Source: an uncultured Aquimarina sp. (lineage in GTDB: Bacteria > Bacteroidota > Bacteroidia > Flavobacteriales > Flavobacteriaceae). Taken from it: a stretch of 64,000 nt of DNA. Position numbers and translations under genes: made by a program. The notes under the pieces are model-generated. The model saw nothing but the letters and a program-made list of their open reading frames with translations. It did no database searches and had not been told where the DNA came from. Of the stretch, positions 8,134-17,043 are shown in pieces. The stretch covers positions 186,001 to 250,000 of the forward strand of contig CANNBP010000003.1 in NCBI GenBank assembly GCA_947502885.1. Direction: 5' to 3'. Every line of letters starts with the position of its first letter. Within the stretch, counting starts at the first letter, position 1.

Positions 8134-8684
8134 AAAACCAAAGAGCCCTTTTGATCATAGATATGCAAAAGGGCTCTTTTACTTCAGAGACACCAAGGTA
8201 TGACACTTCGGGTGTTATTGATAGAATAAATAAATTATCCAATTTATTTAGAACAACAAATGCGCATGTAATCCACATCCAACATGATGGCACCAAATTT
8301 AATGATTTCATACCCTACACAACAGAATGGGAAATTTTGGATGACTTAGATAAAACTAATACAGATCACTATATTGACAAGTATGCCAATGATTGTTTTT
8401 ATCAATCTAAACTACAAACCAAATTAATAGATCTTGATATCAAAGAGATATTCATCACCGGTTGCGCAACAGATTTTTGTGTAGAAGCAACAATCCAATC
8501 TGCCTTAACCAAAGATTACAATATAACCATTGTTCAAGATGGGCACACGACAGGTGACAGACCTCATTTAACTGCAAAAAAAGTAATTGAACATTATAAT
8601 TGGGTTTGGCAAAATATGATTCCTACTAATGGAAGTATAAAAGTTATGAGTTTTAATCGAATATTAAAATACTTAACTGAGTAA
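8106..8684 (+). CDS. Isochorismatase-family cysteine hydrolase
   Basis: This 192-residue protein belongs to the isochorismatase-like hydrolases, cytosolic enzymes that cleave vinyl ethers or amides (isochorismate, nicotinamide, ureidoacrylate types). Asp19 in LLIIDMQ and the nucleophile Cys125 in ATDFCVEA give two members of the Asp-Lys-Cys triad. A lysine near residues 105-115 is the likely third. GCATDFCV replaces the common G(V/L)xT motif. I chose the ATG at 8106; another ATG at 8076 lies deeper in purL and would add ten Cys/Lys-rich residues. The gene overlaps purL by 28 bp. The substrate cannot be told from sequence. Codons 12-25 also form the hairpin described separately. Confidence 0.9.
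   Translation: MDREKLKPIKNQRALLIIDMQKGSFTSETPRYDTSGVIDRINKLSNLFRTTNAHVIHIQHDGTKFNDFIPYTTEWEILDDLDKTNTDHYIDKYANDCFYQSKLQTKLIDLDIKEIFITGCATDFCVEATIQSALTKDYNITIVQDGHTTGDRPHLTAKKVIEHYNWVWQNMIPTNGSIKVMSFNRILKYLTE
8140..8182 (+). terminator. Terminator-like hairpin inside the start of the isochorismatase gene
   Basis: AAAGAGCCCTTTT (8140-8152) pairs perfectly over 13 bp with AAAAGGGCTCTTT (8167-8179), with a 14-nt loop and a short T-run. It starts 7 nt after the purL stop codon and encodes part of the conserved RALLIIDMQKGSF segment of the next gene. It looks like an intrinsic terminator or attenuator for purL that read-through must pass. Confidence 0.55.
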
Positions 8685-9006
8685 TTAAAAGTCAATAAGT
8701 TTTTATTGTAAAAAACTCATATTAAAGTTTAACATTTTCATTAGAATATTTATCTTTTTAACAACCAACCTTATAACGTAAAACCGGTATATAAAAAGAA
8801 AAATATCGCCTCAAAAACTATAAAATAATCAAAGAGATGTTTAATAACATGTGCTTTTTTTATATATTGGGGTTGTCTATTATAAGATTTTTTATAATTT
8901 GCGAAACTATGCTTGCATAATACTTTTATAAAAATATGTGTATAGACCATATTTATGAAGTTTGCAAAGCTATTCGAAAACTACTGAAAATTATCCTAAA
9001 CAGCTT
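8685..9006. other. Intergenic region between the isochorismatase gene and fadD
   Basis: It holds a weak AT-rich stem (CAATAA/TTATTG, 8693-8708) after the stop codon, a promoter-like TATAATTTGC near 8894-8903 and the half-conserved MarR-type site at 8908-8922. No gene was seen, apart from the in-frame extension of fadD to 8962. Confidence 0.5.
8908..8922. promoter_or_regulatory. Putative MarR operator in front of fadD
   Basis: TATGCTTGCATAATA differs at one position from 15 bp of the palindrome in front of marR (10899-10913). It lies just downstream of a promoter-like TATAATTTGC, where bound repressor would block initiation. It suggests that the MarR protein at 10952 controls fadD as well as its own operon. 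Confidence 0.6.
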
Positions 9007-10767
9007 ATGACAACAATTACCAGATTATTTGATTTCCCACATCATCAATTAGAGAAATACAATTTAGATGCAGCATTAGTTACCAAATATAATGGTGAAT
9101 GGATCGCCACTTCGACTAAAGAGTATGTAGAAAAGGCTAACCAAATAAGTAGAGGTCTATTGCGATTAGGTGTTGCTCCAAATGATAAAGTAGCTATCAT
9201 ATCTACAAACAATAGAACCGAATGGAATATCACAGATATTGGAGTTCTTCAAATTGGGGCACAAGATGTTCCTATTTATCCAACAATTTCTCAAGAAGAC
9301 TATGAATACGTGCTAAATCATTCAGAAGCAAAATATTGTTTTGTATCGGATGATGAAGTATACGAAAAGCTAAAAAACATTAAAAATAACGTACCTTCTT
9401 TAAAAGAAGTATACTCTTATAATGATATTGCAGATTGTAAAAGTTGGAATGAAGTTCTTGAACTAGGGAAAGATGACAGTAATCAAGATGAAGTCGAAAA
9501 ATTAATGGCATCTGTAAAAGAAGATGACCTTGCTACCTTAATCTATACTTCTGGAACCACTGGTAGACCAAAAGGAGTTATGTTAAGTCATAAAAATGTA
9601 GTAAGTAATGCACTTAACAGTTCTACCTGTTTTCCTATTGTAGATGGAGAGACAAAAGCTCTTAGTTTTTTACCTGTATGTCATATTTATGAAAGAATGC
9701 TCATGTATTTATACCAATACAGAGGTGTTGGGATATACTTTGCAGAGTCCTTAGAAACCATTAGTGATAATCTAAAAGAAATAAAACCAGATGTAATGAC
9801 CGCAGTTCCTAGGTTATTAGAAAAAGTTTATGATAAAATCATTGCCAAAGGAGCAGACCTGACAGGTGTAAAAAAGAAATTATTCTTTTGGGCCGTTGAA
9901 CTAGGTCTTCAATATGAACCTTATGGTGCAAATGGCTGGTGGTATGAAAAAAAACTAGGGATTGCTAGAAAACTAATTTTTAGCAAATGGCAAGAAGCTC
10001 TTGGAGGTAATTTAAAGGTAATCGCATCAGGAAGTGCAGCATTACAACCAAGATTAGCCAGAATATTCAATGCAGCTGGTATGGCCGTTATGGAAGGATA
10101 TGGTTTAACTGAAACCTCCCCTGTCGTATCAGTTAATGATGAAAGAAATAGAGGTTTTAAAATAGGAACCGTAGGTAAAATGATACCTAATACTGAAGTT
10201 AAAATAGCCGAAGATGGTGAAATCTTAGTAAAAGGACCTCAAGTCATGCTTGGTTATTATAAAGATGAAGAAAAAACCAATGAAGTTTTAAAAAATGGTT
10301 ATTTTCATACCGGTGATATCGGAGAAGTAGATAGTGACGGTTTTTTACGAATTACCGACCGAAAAAAGGAAATGTTCAAAACATCTGGAGGTAAGTATGT
10401 CGCGCCACAATTAATAGAAAACGCAATGAAACAATCTCGTTTTATTGAGCAAATAATGGTAGTCGGAGAAGGAGAAAAAATGCCAGCAGCCTTTATTCAG
10501 CCAAATTTTGAGTTTCTTAAAGACTGGGCAGAACGTAAAGGCATTTCAACAGAAAACATGGTAACAAATCAAAGTGTAATTGATAGATATCAAGAAGAAG
10601 TTGACTTATATAATGAACGATTCGGAAAATGGGAACGAGTAAAACGATTTGAACTTACTCCTGATGAATGGAGTATCGATGCAGGACATCTTACACCAAC
10701 AATGAAATTAAGAAGAAAAATAATAAAAGAAAAATATAACGAATTATACACAAAGATTTATGGCTAA
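9007..10767 (+). CDS. fadD: Long-chain fatty acid CoA ligase
   Basis: This enzyme activates long-chain fatty acids to acyl-CoA with ATP, which is the entry to beta-oxidation. It is 586 residues long from the ATG at 9007; an upstream ATG at 8962 would add 15 residues that do not look conserved. The AMP-binding motif LIYTSGTTGRPKG is at about residues 178-190. GYGLTETSP, HTGDIGEVDSDGFL and the adenylate-binding ITDRKKEMFKTSGGK are all present in the usual order. A strong terminator follows at 10811. A site similar to the MarR palindrome precedes it, which joins it functionally to the fadNAE operon that starts 185 bp downstream. Confidence 0.95.
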   Translation: MTTITRLFDFPHHQLEKYNLDAALVTKYNGEWIATSTKEYVEKANQISRGLLRLGVAPNDKVAIISTNNRTEWNITDIGVLQIGAQDVPIYPTISQEDYEYVLNHSEAKYCFVSDDEVYEKLKNIKNNVPSLKEVYSYNDIADCKSWNEVLELGKDDSNQDEVEKLMASVKEDDLATLIYTSGTTGRPKGVMLSHKNVVSNALNSSTCFPIVDGETKALSFLPVCHIYERMLMYLYQYRGVGIYFAESLETISDNLKEIKPDVMTAVPRLLEKVYDKIIAKGADLTGVKKKLFFWAVELGLQYEPYGANGWWYEKKLGIARKLIFSKWQEALGGNLKVIASGSAALQPRLARIFNAAGMAVMEGYGLTETSPVVSVNDERNRGFKIGTVGKMIPNTEVKIAEDGEILVKGPQVMLGYYKDEEKTNEVLKNGYFHTGDIGEVDSDGFLRITDRKKEMFKTSGGKYVAPQLIENAMKQSRFIEQIMVVGEGEKMPAAFIQPNFEFLKDWAERKGISTENMVTNQSVIDRYQEEVDLYNERFGKWERVKRFELTPDEWSIDAGHLTPTMKLRRKIIKEKYNELYTKIYG

Positions 10768-10810
10768 TTCAATTCACTGATTACAATACATTACTTAAAT
10801 GTAAATCAGT

Positions 10811-10843
10811 AAACTCCTCATTTTATGAGGAGTTTTTTTATTT
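10811..10843 (+). terminator. Intrinsic terminator of fadD
   Basis: AAACTCCTCA (10811-10820) pairs with TGAGGAGTTT (10826-10835) around a 5-nt loop and is followed by a run of T. It separates fadD from the marR operon. Confidence 0.85.
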
Positions 10844-10892
10844 ATTCAATAGAAAAACGTAAATTACTGCAAAAGATCTAAAAAATCACCAT

Positions 10893-10916
10893 ATTTATTA
10901 TGCATGCATAATAAAT
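10893..10916. promoter_or_regulatory. 24-bp perfect palindrome, putative MarR operator
   Basis: The core is TTATTATGCATGCATAATAA and the symmetry extends two more bases on each side. It ends 36 bp before the marR ATG. It covers the -33 region and spacer of a promoter whose -7 box is TATCTTTA at 10923-10930. MarR proteins are dimers that bind such palindromes, often at their own promoters. Fifteen bases recur with one mismatch in front of fadD. Confidence 0.75.
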
Positions 10917-10922
10917 TTTTCT

Positions 10923-10930
10923 TATCTTTA
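10923..10930 (+). promoter_or_regulatory. Putative -7 promoter box of the marR-fad operon
   Basis: TATCTTTA matches TAnnTTTG at five of six fixed positions and lies 22 bp before the start codon, directly after the palindrome. Confidence 0.5.
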
Positions 10931-10951
10931 CATTCATAACACTAAACCTGA

Positions 10952-11407
10952 ATGAGAGAAAAGACAATAGATTACGCCCTAAGAGCCACATGGATGGCTG
11001 TCGCCAAAATGTATAATGAAGAAGCCGGAAAGAAAGGCAGTACAATGGCTACTGGGTTTACTTTAATTAGTATTGATCCAGAAAATGGAACCCCATCAAC
11101 TTCGTTGGGACCCAAAATGGGAATGGAAGCTACGAGTTTATCACGTACCCTAAAAACCATGGAAGAAAAAGGACTAATTACCCGCAAGAAAAACCCTCAG
11201 GACGGTAGAGGTGTCTTAATACATCTTACCCCATTTGGTATAGAAATGAGGGACTTTTCAAAAGGTGTAGTATTTGCCTTTGATAACGCTGTTAAAGAAC
11301 ATGTTCCACAAGAAAAACTAGATATTTTCTTTGAAGTATTTCAAACCATCAATGATCTTATATCATCAAAAAAGATCTATCCAAAACAAGAATCTATAAA
11401 ACCTTAA
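10952..11407 (+). CDS. MarR-family transcriptional regulator
   Basis: This 151-residue protein is a winged-helix dimeric regulator. The helix-turn-helix is at about residues 50-75 (ATSLSRTLKTMEEKGLI), followed by the wing RKKNPQDGRGVLIHLTPFG, a standard MarR signature. It is the first gene of an operon with fadN (17-bp gap), fadA and fadE. Its own promoter carries a perfect palindrome. By position it probably represses fatty acid degradation and is released by an acyl-CoA or fatty acid. The ligand is inferred, as FadR in Bacillus is a TetR protein and not a MarR one. Confidence 0.9.
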   Translation: MREKTIDYALRATWMAVAKMYNEEAGKKGSTMATGFTLISIDPENGTPSTSLGPKMGMEATSLSRTLKTMEEKGLITRKKNPQDGRGVLIHLTPFGIEMRDFSKGVVFAFDNAVKEHVPQEKLDIFFEVFQTINDLISSKKIYPKQESIKP

Positions 11408-11424
11408 CAATCCTAAGTTAAAAA

Positions 11425-13830
11425 ATGAAAAGAATCATTAAAAAAGTTGCAGTCATCGGCTCAGGAATAATGGGATCTGGTATTGCTTGCCATTTCGCAA
11501 ATATTGGTGTCGAAGTTCTCTTATTAGATATAATACCAAGAGAGCTTAATGATAAAGAAAAAGCAAAAGGGCTTACCTTAGAAGACAAAGTAGTACGTAA
11601 TCGATTAGTTAATGATTCATTAACTACCGCTCTTAAATCAAAACCTTCTCCTATTTATCATCAAAAATTTGCAAACTATATCACCACAGGAAACCTTGAG
11701 GATGATATTGCAAAAATCGCTGATGTAGATTGGATTATAGAAGTAGTAATTGAAAGACTTGACATCAAAAAACAAGTTTTTGAAAATCTAGAAAAACATA
11801 GAACACCAGGTACATTGATTACTTCAAATACATCTGGTATACCTATTAAGTTTATGAATGAAGGTAGAAGCCAGGATTTCCAAAAGCATTTCTGCGGAAC
11901 TCACTTCTTCAACCCTGCACGTTACCTTAAACTTTTTGAAATAATCCCAGGACCTAATACTTCTAAAGACGTATTAGATTTCCTTAATAGTTATGGAGAA
12001 CAATACCTTGGCAAGACCTCTGTAGTTGCAAAAGACACCCCTGCTTTTATCGGAAACAGGATTGGTATTTTTAGCATTATGAGTCTATTTCATATGGTAA
12101 AAGATATGGGATTAACTATTGAAGAAGTTGATAAACTTACCGGGCCTGTAATCGGGCGTCCAAAATCTGCTACATTTAGAACAGTTGACGTTGTCGGTTT
12201 AGATACTCTGGTACATGTAGCCAATGGTATTGCAGACAACTGTAAAGATGATGAACGTCTAGAATTATTTAAACTTCCCGATTTCATCAATACAATGATG
12301 GAAAACAAATGGCTAGGAAGTAAAACCAAACAAGGTTTTTATAAAAAGGAAATTTCAGCCGACGGAAAAAGGAATATTCTTTCTCTAGACTTAGATTCAT
12401 TAGAATACAGAGAGAAGAAAAGAGCCTCCTTCCCTACTCTAGAAATGACAAAAACTATAGACAAAGTAATTGATCGTTTTAAAGTATTGGTGGCTGGAAA
12501 AGATAAAGCTGGAGAGTTTTATCGTAAAAACTTATCAGCACTATTTGCATATGTATCCAATAGAATACCAGAAATAACCGATGATCTATATAAGATTGAT
12601 GATGCTATGAAAGCAGGTTTTGGTTGGGAACATGGTCCTTTTCAAATTTGGGATGCTATTGGAGTTGAAAAAGGAATAGAAATTATGAAAGCCGAAGGCT
12701 ATGAGCCTGCACAATGGGTAAATGACATGATCGCCTCTGGTAGCACTTCTTTCTACTCAATAAAAGACGGAGCTACTTATTCTTATGATATTCCTAAACA
12801 GGAGCAAACAAAAGTATCAGGTCAAGATGCATTTATTATTTTGGATAATATCCGTAAATCTTCAGAAGTATTTAAAAATAGTGGAGTTGTAGTAGAAGAT
12901 CTTGGTGACGGGATTCTTAACCTAGAATTTCAAAGTAAAATGAATACTATAGGAGGAGATGTCTTAGCAGGATTAAATAAAGCCATTGATATTGCCGAAA
13001 AAGATTTTCAAGGGTTAGTAGTTGGTAACCAAGCGGCAAACTTCTCTGTAGGAGCAAATATCGGAATGATATTTATGATGGCCGTAGAACAGGAATATGA
13101 TGAGCTAAATATGGCTATTAAATATTTCCAAGATTCTATGATGCGAATGCGTTACTCATCGATACCAACAATAGCAGCGCCTCACGGAATGGCTCTTGGT
13201 GGTGGTTGTGAGCTATCGATGCACGCGGATAAAGTAGTTGCTGCTGCAGAAACCTATATTGGCTTAGTAGAGTTTGGTGTAGGTGTTATACCAGGTGGTG
13301 GTGGATCCAAAGAAATGGCTTTAAGAGCATCTGATACATTTAAAAAGAATGATGTCGAACTTAATGTTTTACAAGAACATTTCTTAACCATTGGTATGGC
13401 CAAAGTGTCCACATCTGCATATGAAGCTTTTGATACAAATATTCTTCAAAAAGGAAAGGATATCGTTGTTGTAAATAAAGATCGTCAAATTGCTACTGCA
13501 AAAGCGCATGCCAAAATAATTGCAGAACAAGGATATACACAACCTATTCGTCGTAAAGATGTAAAAGTATTAGGAAAGCAAGCTTTAGGAATGTTCTTGG
13601 TAGGAACAGATTCTATGGAAGCAGGTAAATATATTTCTGCCCATGATCATAAAATAGCGAATAAATTAGGGTATGTAATGGCCGGAGGAGATTTATCAGA
13701 ACCTACTTTGGTAACAGAGCAATATTTATTAGATCTAGAGCGTGAAGCATTCTTATCTCTATGTACAGAACGCAAAACTCTTGAACGTATCGAACATATG
13801 TTGAAGAAAGGAAAACCATTAAGAAATTAG
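11425..13830 (+). CDS. fadN: 3-hydroxyacyl-CoA dehydrogenase / enoyl-CoA hydratase, FadN type
   Basis: This 801-residue bifunctional enzyme hydrates trans-2-enoyl-CoA and oxidises L-3-hydroxyacyl-CoA with NAD+. The dehydrogenase comes first: NAD-binding GSGIMGSGIA near residue 12, catalytic His160 in GTHFFNP, and the C-terminal 3HCDH domains to about residue 450. The hydratase domain follows at about 480-690 with GGGCE (Glu596) and the second catalytic Glu616 in VEFGVGVIPGGGG. This is the reverse of the domain order of E. coli FadB and matches Bacillus FadN. The following genes are fadA and fadE, as in fadNAE of Bacillus. Confidence 0.95.
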   Translation: MKRIIKKVAVIGSGIMGSGIACHFANIGVEVLLLDIIPRELNDKEKAKGLTLEDKVVRNRLVNDSLTTALKSKPSPIYHQKFANYITTGNLEDDIAKIADVDWIIEVVIERLDIKKQVFENLEKHRTPGTLITSNTSGIPIKFMNEGRSQDFQKHFCGTHFFNPARYLKLFEIIPGPNTSKDVLDFLNSYGEQYLGKTSVVAKDTPAFIGNRIGIFSIMSLFHMVKDMGLTIEEVDKLTGPVIGRPKSATFRTVDVVGLDTLVHVANGIADNCKDDERLELFKLPDFINTMMENKWLGSKTKQGFYKKEISADGKRNILSLDLDSLEYREKKRASFPTLEMTKTIDKVIDRFKVLVAGKDKAGEFYRKNLSALFAYVSNRIPEITDDLYKIDDAMKAGFGWEHGPFQIWDAIGVEKGIEIMKAEGYEPAQWVNDMIASGSTSFYSIKDGATYSYDIPKQEQTKVSGQDAFIILDNIRKSSEVFKNSGVVVEDLGDGILNLEFQSKMNTIGGDVLAGLNKAIDIAEKDFQGLVVGNQAANFSVGANIGMIFMMAVEQEYDELNMAIKYFQDSMMRMRYSSIPTIAAPHGMALGGGCELSMHADKVVAAAETYIGLVEFGVGVIPGGGGSKEMALRASDTFKKNDVELNVLQEHFLTIGMAKVSTSAYEAFDTNILQKGKDIVVVNKDRQIATAKAHAKIIAEQGYTQPIRRKDVKVLGKQALGMFLVGTDSMEAGKYISAHDHKIANKLGYVMAGGDLSEPTLVTEQYLLDLEREAFLSLCTERKTLERIEHMLKKGKPLRN

Positions 13831-13898
13831 AAAAGAACAAAAACAAGAAAGACAATTAGTGTTTGTTATTTTTTCCTCTTCTCATAAAAATATAAAAA

Positions 13899-15089
13899 AT
13901 GAAAACAGCATATATAGTAAAAGCATATAGAACAGCCGTTGGGAAAGCTCCCCGTGGAGTGTTTAGATTTAAAAGAACCGACGAGTTAGCTGCTGAGACA
14001 ATTCAGCATATGATGAAAGAATTACCACAACTTGACAAAACTCGTATTGATGATGTTATCGTTGGTAATGCCATGCCAGAAGGATCTCAAGGACTCAATA
14101 TGGCAAGATTAATCTCACTAATGGGATTAAATTCTATCGACGTACCTGGAGTTACTGTAAACAGGTTTTGTTCTTCGGGAATCGAAACTATCGGGATCGC
14201 AACTGCTAAAATACAAGCCGGAATGGCAGACTGCATTATTGCCGGTGGTGCAGAAAGCATGAGTTCGGTACCTATGACAGGTTATAAAACCGAACTTAAT
14301 TATGATTTAGCCAAATCAGGTCATGAAGATTATTATTGGGGAATGGGTAACACTGCAGAAGCGGTTGCCAATCAATTTAACGTATCCCGAGAAGATCAAG
14401 ATGAGTTCGCATATCATTCGCATATGAAAGCATTAAAAGCACAAGCCGAAAATCGTTTTCAAGATCAAATTGTTCCAATAAATGTTGAACAAACATTTAT
14501 AGATGAGAATGGAAAAAAGGCTACCAAGTCATACACCGTATCCAAAGACGAAGGTCCTCGTGCAGGAACGAGTAAAGAGGTTCTAGCTAAGCTTAGACCG
14601 GTTTTTGCAGCCGGAGGAAGTGTAACAGCGGGTAATTCTTCTCAAATGAGTGACGGTGCAGCCTTTGTAATGGTAATGAGTGAAGATATGGTAAAAGAAC
14701 TAAATCTTGAACCTATTGCTCGACTTGTAAATTATGCCGCTGCAGGTGTAGAACCTAGAATTATGGGTATTGGTCCAGTAAAAGCCATTCCAAAAGCTCT
14801 TAAACAAGCAGGACTTAAGCAAAGTGATATTGAGTTAATTGAACTTAACGAGGCTTTTGCTTCTCAATCCTTGGCTGTAGTAAGAGAATTAGACATCAAC
14901 AAAGACATCGTTAATGTTAATGGTGGTGCAATAGCTTTAGGACACCCTTTAGGTTGTACGGGAGCCAAACTTTCTGTTCAACTTTTTGATGAAATGCGCA
15001 AACGTGACATGAAAGGCAAGTATGGTATGGTTACCATGTGTGTAGGTACCGGACAAGGTGCTGCAGGAATTTTTGAATTTTTAAATTAA
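13899..15089 (+). CDS. fadA: Acetyl-CoA C-acyltransferase (3-ketoacyl-CoA thiolase)
   Basis: This 396-residue enzyme performs the last beta-oxidation step, splitting 3-ketoacyl-CoA with CoA. The acyl-accepting Cys91 lies in NRFCSSGIE, the catalytic His349 in [11 protein letters not shown] and Cys381 in [11 protein letters not shown], so all three active-site residues are present. The length is normal for thiolases. It lies 68 bp after fadN and before fadE, so it is read as the third gene of the marR operon. A biosynthetic role (acetoacetyl-CoA) is unlikely in this context. Confidence 0.95.
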   Translation: MKTAYIVKAYRTAVGKAPRGVFRFKRTDELAAETIQHMMKELPQLDKTRIDDVIVGNAMPEGSQGLNMARLISLMGLNSIDVPGVTVNRFCSSGIETIGIATAKIQAGMADCIIAGGAESMSSVPMTGYKTELNYDLAKSGHEDYYWGMGNTAEAVANQFNVSREDQDEFAYHSHMKALKAQAENRFQDQIVPINVEQTFIDENGKKATKSYTVSKDEGPRAGTSKEVLAKLRPVFAAGGSVTAGNSSQMSDGAAFVMVMSEDMVKELNLEPIARLVNYAAAGVEPRIMGIGPVKAIPKALKQAGLKQSDIELIELNEAFASQSLAVVRELDINKDIVNVNGGAIALGHPLGCTGAKLSVQLFDEMRKRDMKGKYGMVTMCVGTGQGAAGIFEFLN

Positions 15090-15094
15090 TTAGA

Positions 15095-15145
15095 ATTGAG
15101 TAATGAGATTTGAGTATAGAAGATGTTAAAGTCGCATTACTCAAT
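15095..15145. repeat. Inverted repeat between fadA and fadE
   Basis: ATTGAGTAATG (15095-15105) and CATTACTCAAT (15135-15145) are perfect 11-bp complements separated by 29 nt. No T-run follows, so it is more likely an mRNA-processing or stabilising stem within the operon than a terminator. Confidence 0.6.
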
Positions 15146-15168
15146 ACTAACTACTAAAACCTTAAAAA

Positions 15169-16983
15169 ATGAGTACAGAAATAACAAATAAAGATATTCT
15201 TAGAGGAGGACAATTCCTTGTTAAAGAAACCAATAGTGAAGATGTATTTACTCCAGAAGATTTTTCTGAAGAGCAAAAAATGATGCGTGACAGTGCCAAA
15301 GAATTTGTAGACCGTGATTTATGGGCGCATTGGGAACGTTTTGAAAGTAAAGATTATGCATACACAGAAGAATGTATGCGTAAAGCTGGTGAACTTGGTC
15401 TTTTAGGTGTTTCTGTACCAGAAGCATACGAAGGTCTTGGGATGGGGTTTGTATCAACAATGTTGGTATGTGACTATATCTCTGGCGCAACCGGATCATT
15501 TAGTACTGCATTTGGTGCGCACACAGGTATTGGTACAATGCCAATTACACTTTACGGTAACGAAGAACAAAAGAAAAAATACGTACCAAAATTAGCGACC
15601 GGAGAATGGTTTGGTGCATATTGCTTAACAGAACCAGGAGCTGGGTCAGACGCTAACTCTGGTAAAACAAAGGCCGTATTAACAGATGATGGTAAACACT
15701 ATTTGATTTCTGGTCAAAAAATGTGGATTTCTAATGCTGGTTTCTGTAGTCTGTTTATTGTTTTTGCAAGAATCGAAGACGATAAAAATATTACAGGATT
15801 TATTGTAGAAAATGACCCTTCTAATGGTATTTCTTTGGGAGATGAGGAAAAGAAATTAGGGATACACTCCTCCTCTACTCGTCAGGTGTTTTTTAGTGAC
15901 ACTAAAGTTCCTGTAGAAAATATGTTATCAGAAAGAGGTAATGGATTTAAGATCGCAATGAATGCTCTTAATGTTGGCCGTATTAAATTGGCTGCTGCTT
16001 GTTTAGATGCACAACGAAGAATCATAGGTGAAGCTACTAAATATGCTAATGAGAGAATTCAATTCAAAACTCCTATTATGAATTTTGGAGCTATTAAGGC
16101 AAAAATTGCCGAAATGGCCACAAATGCTTATGCAGATGAATCTGCTTGCTATAGAGCTGCTAAAAATATTGAAGACAGAATTGCTATTCGTCAAGCAGAA
16201 GGAAATTCTCATCAAGAAGCAGAATTAAAAGGTGTTGAAGAATATGCTATCGAATGCTCTATCCTTAAGGTTGCCGTTTCTGAAGATGTACAAAACTGTA
16301 CAGATGAAGGAATTCAGATTTTTGGAGGTATGGGATTCTCTGCAGATACTCCAATGGAATCTGCATGGAGAGACGCGCGTATTTCAAGAATTTATGAAGG
16401 TACAAATGAGATTAATCGTATGTTGGCTGTAGGTATGCTTGTAAAAAAAGCAATGAAAGGTCATGTCGATCTTCTTGGTCCAGCTATGAAAGTAGCAGAC
16501 GAGCTTACCGGTATTCCTTCTTTCGACACACCAGATTATTCTGTTTTATTTTCTGAAGAAAAAGAAATAATCTCTAAGTTGAAAAAAGTTTTCTTAATGG
16601 TTGCTGGATCTGCCGTTCAAAAATTCGGACCTCAATTAGAAGAGCATCAACAATTACTTCTTGCTGCATCAGATATTTTAATCGAAATATATATGGCTGA
16701 ATCGGCTATATTACGTACTGAAAAGAATGCAAAACGTTATGGAGAAGATGCCCAGGAGGTTCAAATTGCAATGGCACAACTATACCTTTATAATGCTGTA
16801 GATATTATCATTAAAAAAGGAAAAGAAGGTATTGTTTCTTTTGCAGAAGGAGATGAACAAAGAATGATGCTAATGGGTCTTAAACGATTTACAAAGTATG
16901 CTAATCAGCCCAATGTGGTTGCATTAAGAACTAAGATTGCCGATAAAATAGCCAAAGAAAATGGATATTTTATGGATAAATAA
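15169..16983 (+). CDS. fadE: Acyl-CoA dehydrogenase
   Basis: This 604-residue FAD enzyme makes the first oxidation of beta-oxidation. The acyl-CoA dehydrogenase core spans about residues 30-420: YCLTEPGAGSDA, MWISNAGF, and the catalytic glutamate Glu410 in RIYEGTNEINR. A further C-terminal helical part of ~180 residues makes it longer than the usual 380-residue enzymes and similar in size to Bacillus FadE (YusJ). Its place after fadN and fadA supports that class. Electrons should go to ETF. A strong terminator follows 24 bp after the stop codon. Confidence 0.93.
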   Translation: MSTEITNKDILRGGQFLVKETNSEDVFTPEDFSEEQKMMRDSAKEFVDRDLWAHWERFESKDYAYTEECMRKAGELGLLGVSVPEAYEGLGMGFVSTMLVCDYISGATGSFSTAFGAHTGIGTMPITLYGNEEQKKKYVPKLATGEWFGAYCLTEPGAGSDANSGKTKAVLTDDGKHYLISGQKMWISNAGFCSLFIVFARIEDDKNITGFIVENDPSNGISLGDEEKKLGIHSSSTRQVFFSDTKVPVENMLSERGNGFKIAMNALNVGRIKLAAACLDAQRRIIGEATKYANERIQFKTPIMNFGAIKAKIAEMATNAYADESACYRAAKNIEDRIAIRQAEGNSHQEAELKGVEEYAIECSILKVAVSEDVQNCTDEGIQIFGGMGFSADTPMESAWRDARISRIYEGTNEINRMLAVGMLVKKAMKGHVDLLGPAMKVADELTGIPSFDTPDYSVLFSEEKEIISKLKKVFLMVAGSAVQKFGPQLEEHQQLLLAASDILIEIYMAESAILRTEKNAKRYGEDAQEVQIAMAQLYLYNAVDIIIKKGKEGIVSFAEGDEQRMMLMGLKRFTKYANQPNVVALRTKIADKIAKENGYFMDK

Positions 16984-17004
16984 GAGTATATAACTACATT
17001 TTAT

Positions 17005-17043
17005 AAGAAACCGCTTTTCGTTTTAAAAAGCGGTTTCTTTGTT
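17005..17043 (+). terminator. Intrinsic terminator of the fad operon
   Basis: AAGAAACCGCTTTT (17005-17018) pairs with AAAAGCGGTTTCTT (17026-17039), a 14-bp perfect stem with a short loop, followed by T-rich sequence. Confidence 0.9.

Noticed and set aside
8693..8708. Terminator after the isochorismatase gene
   Set aside because: The stem CAATAA/TTATTG is only six AT-rich pairs; too weak to call.
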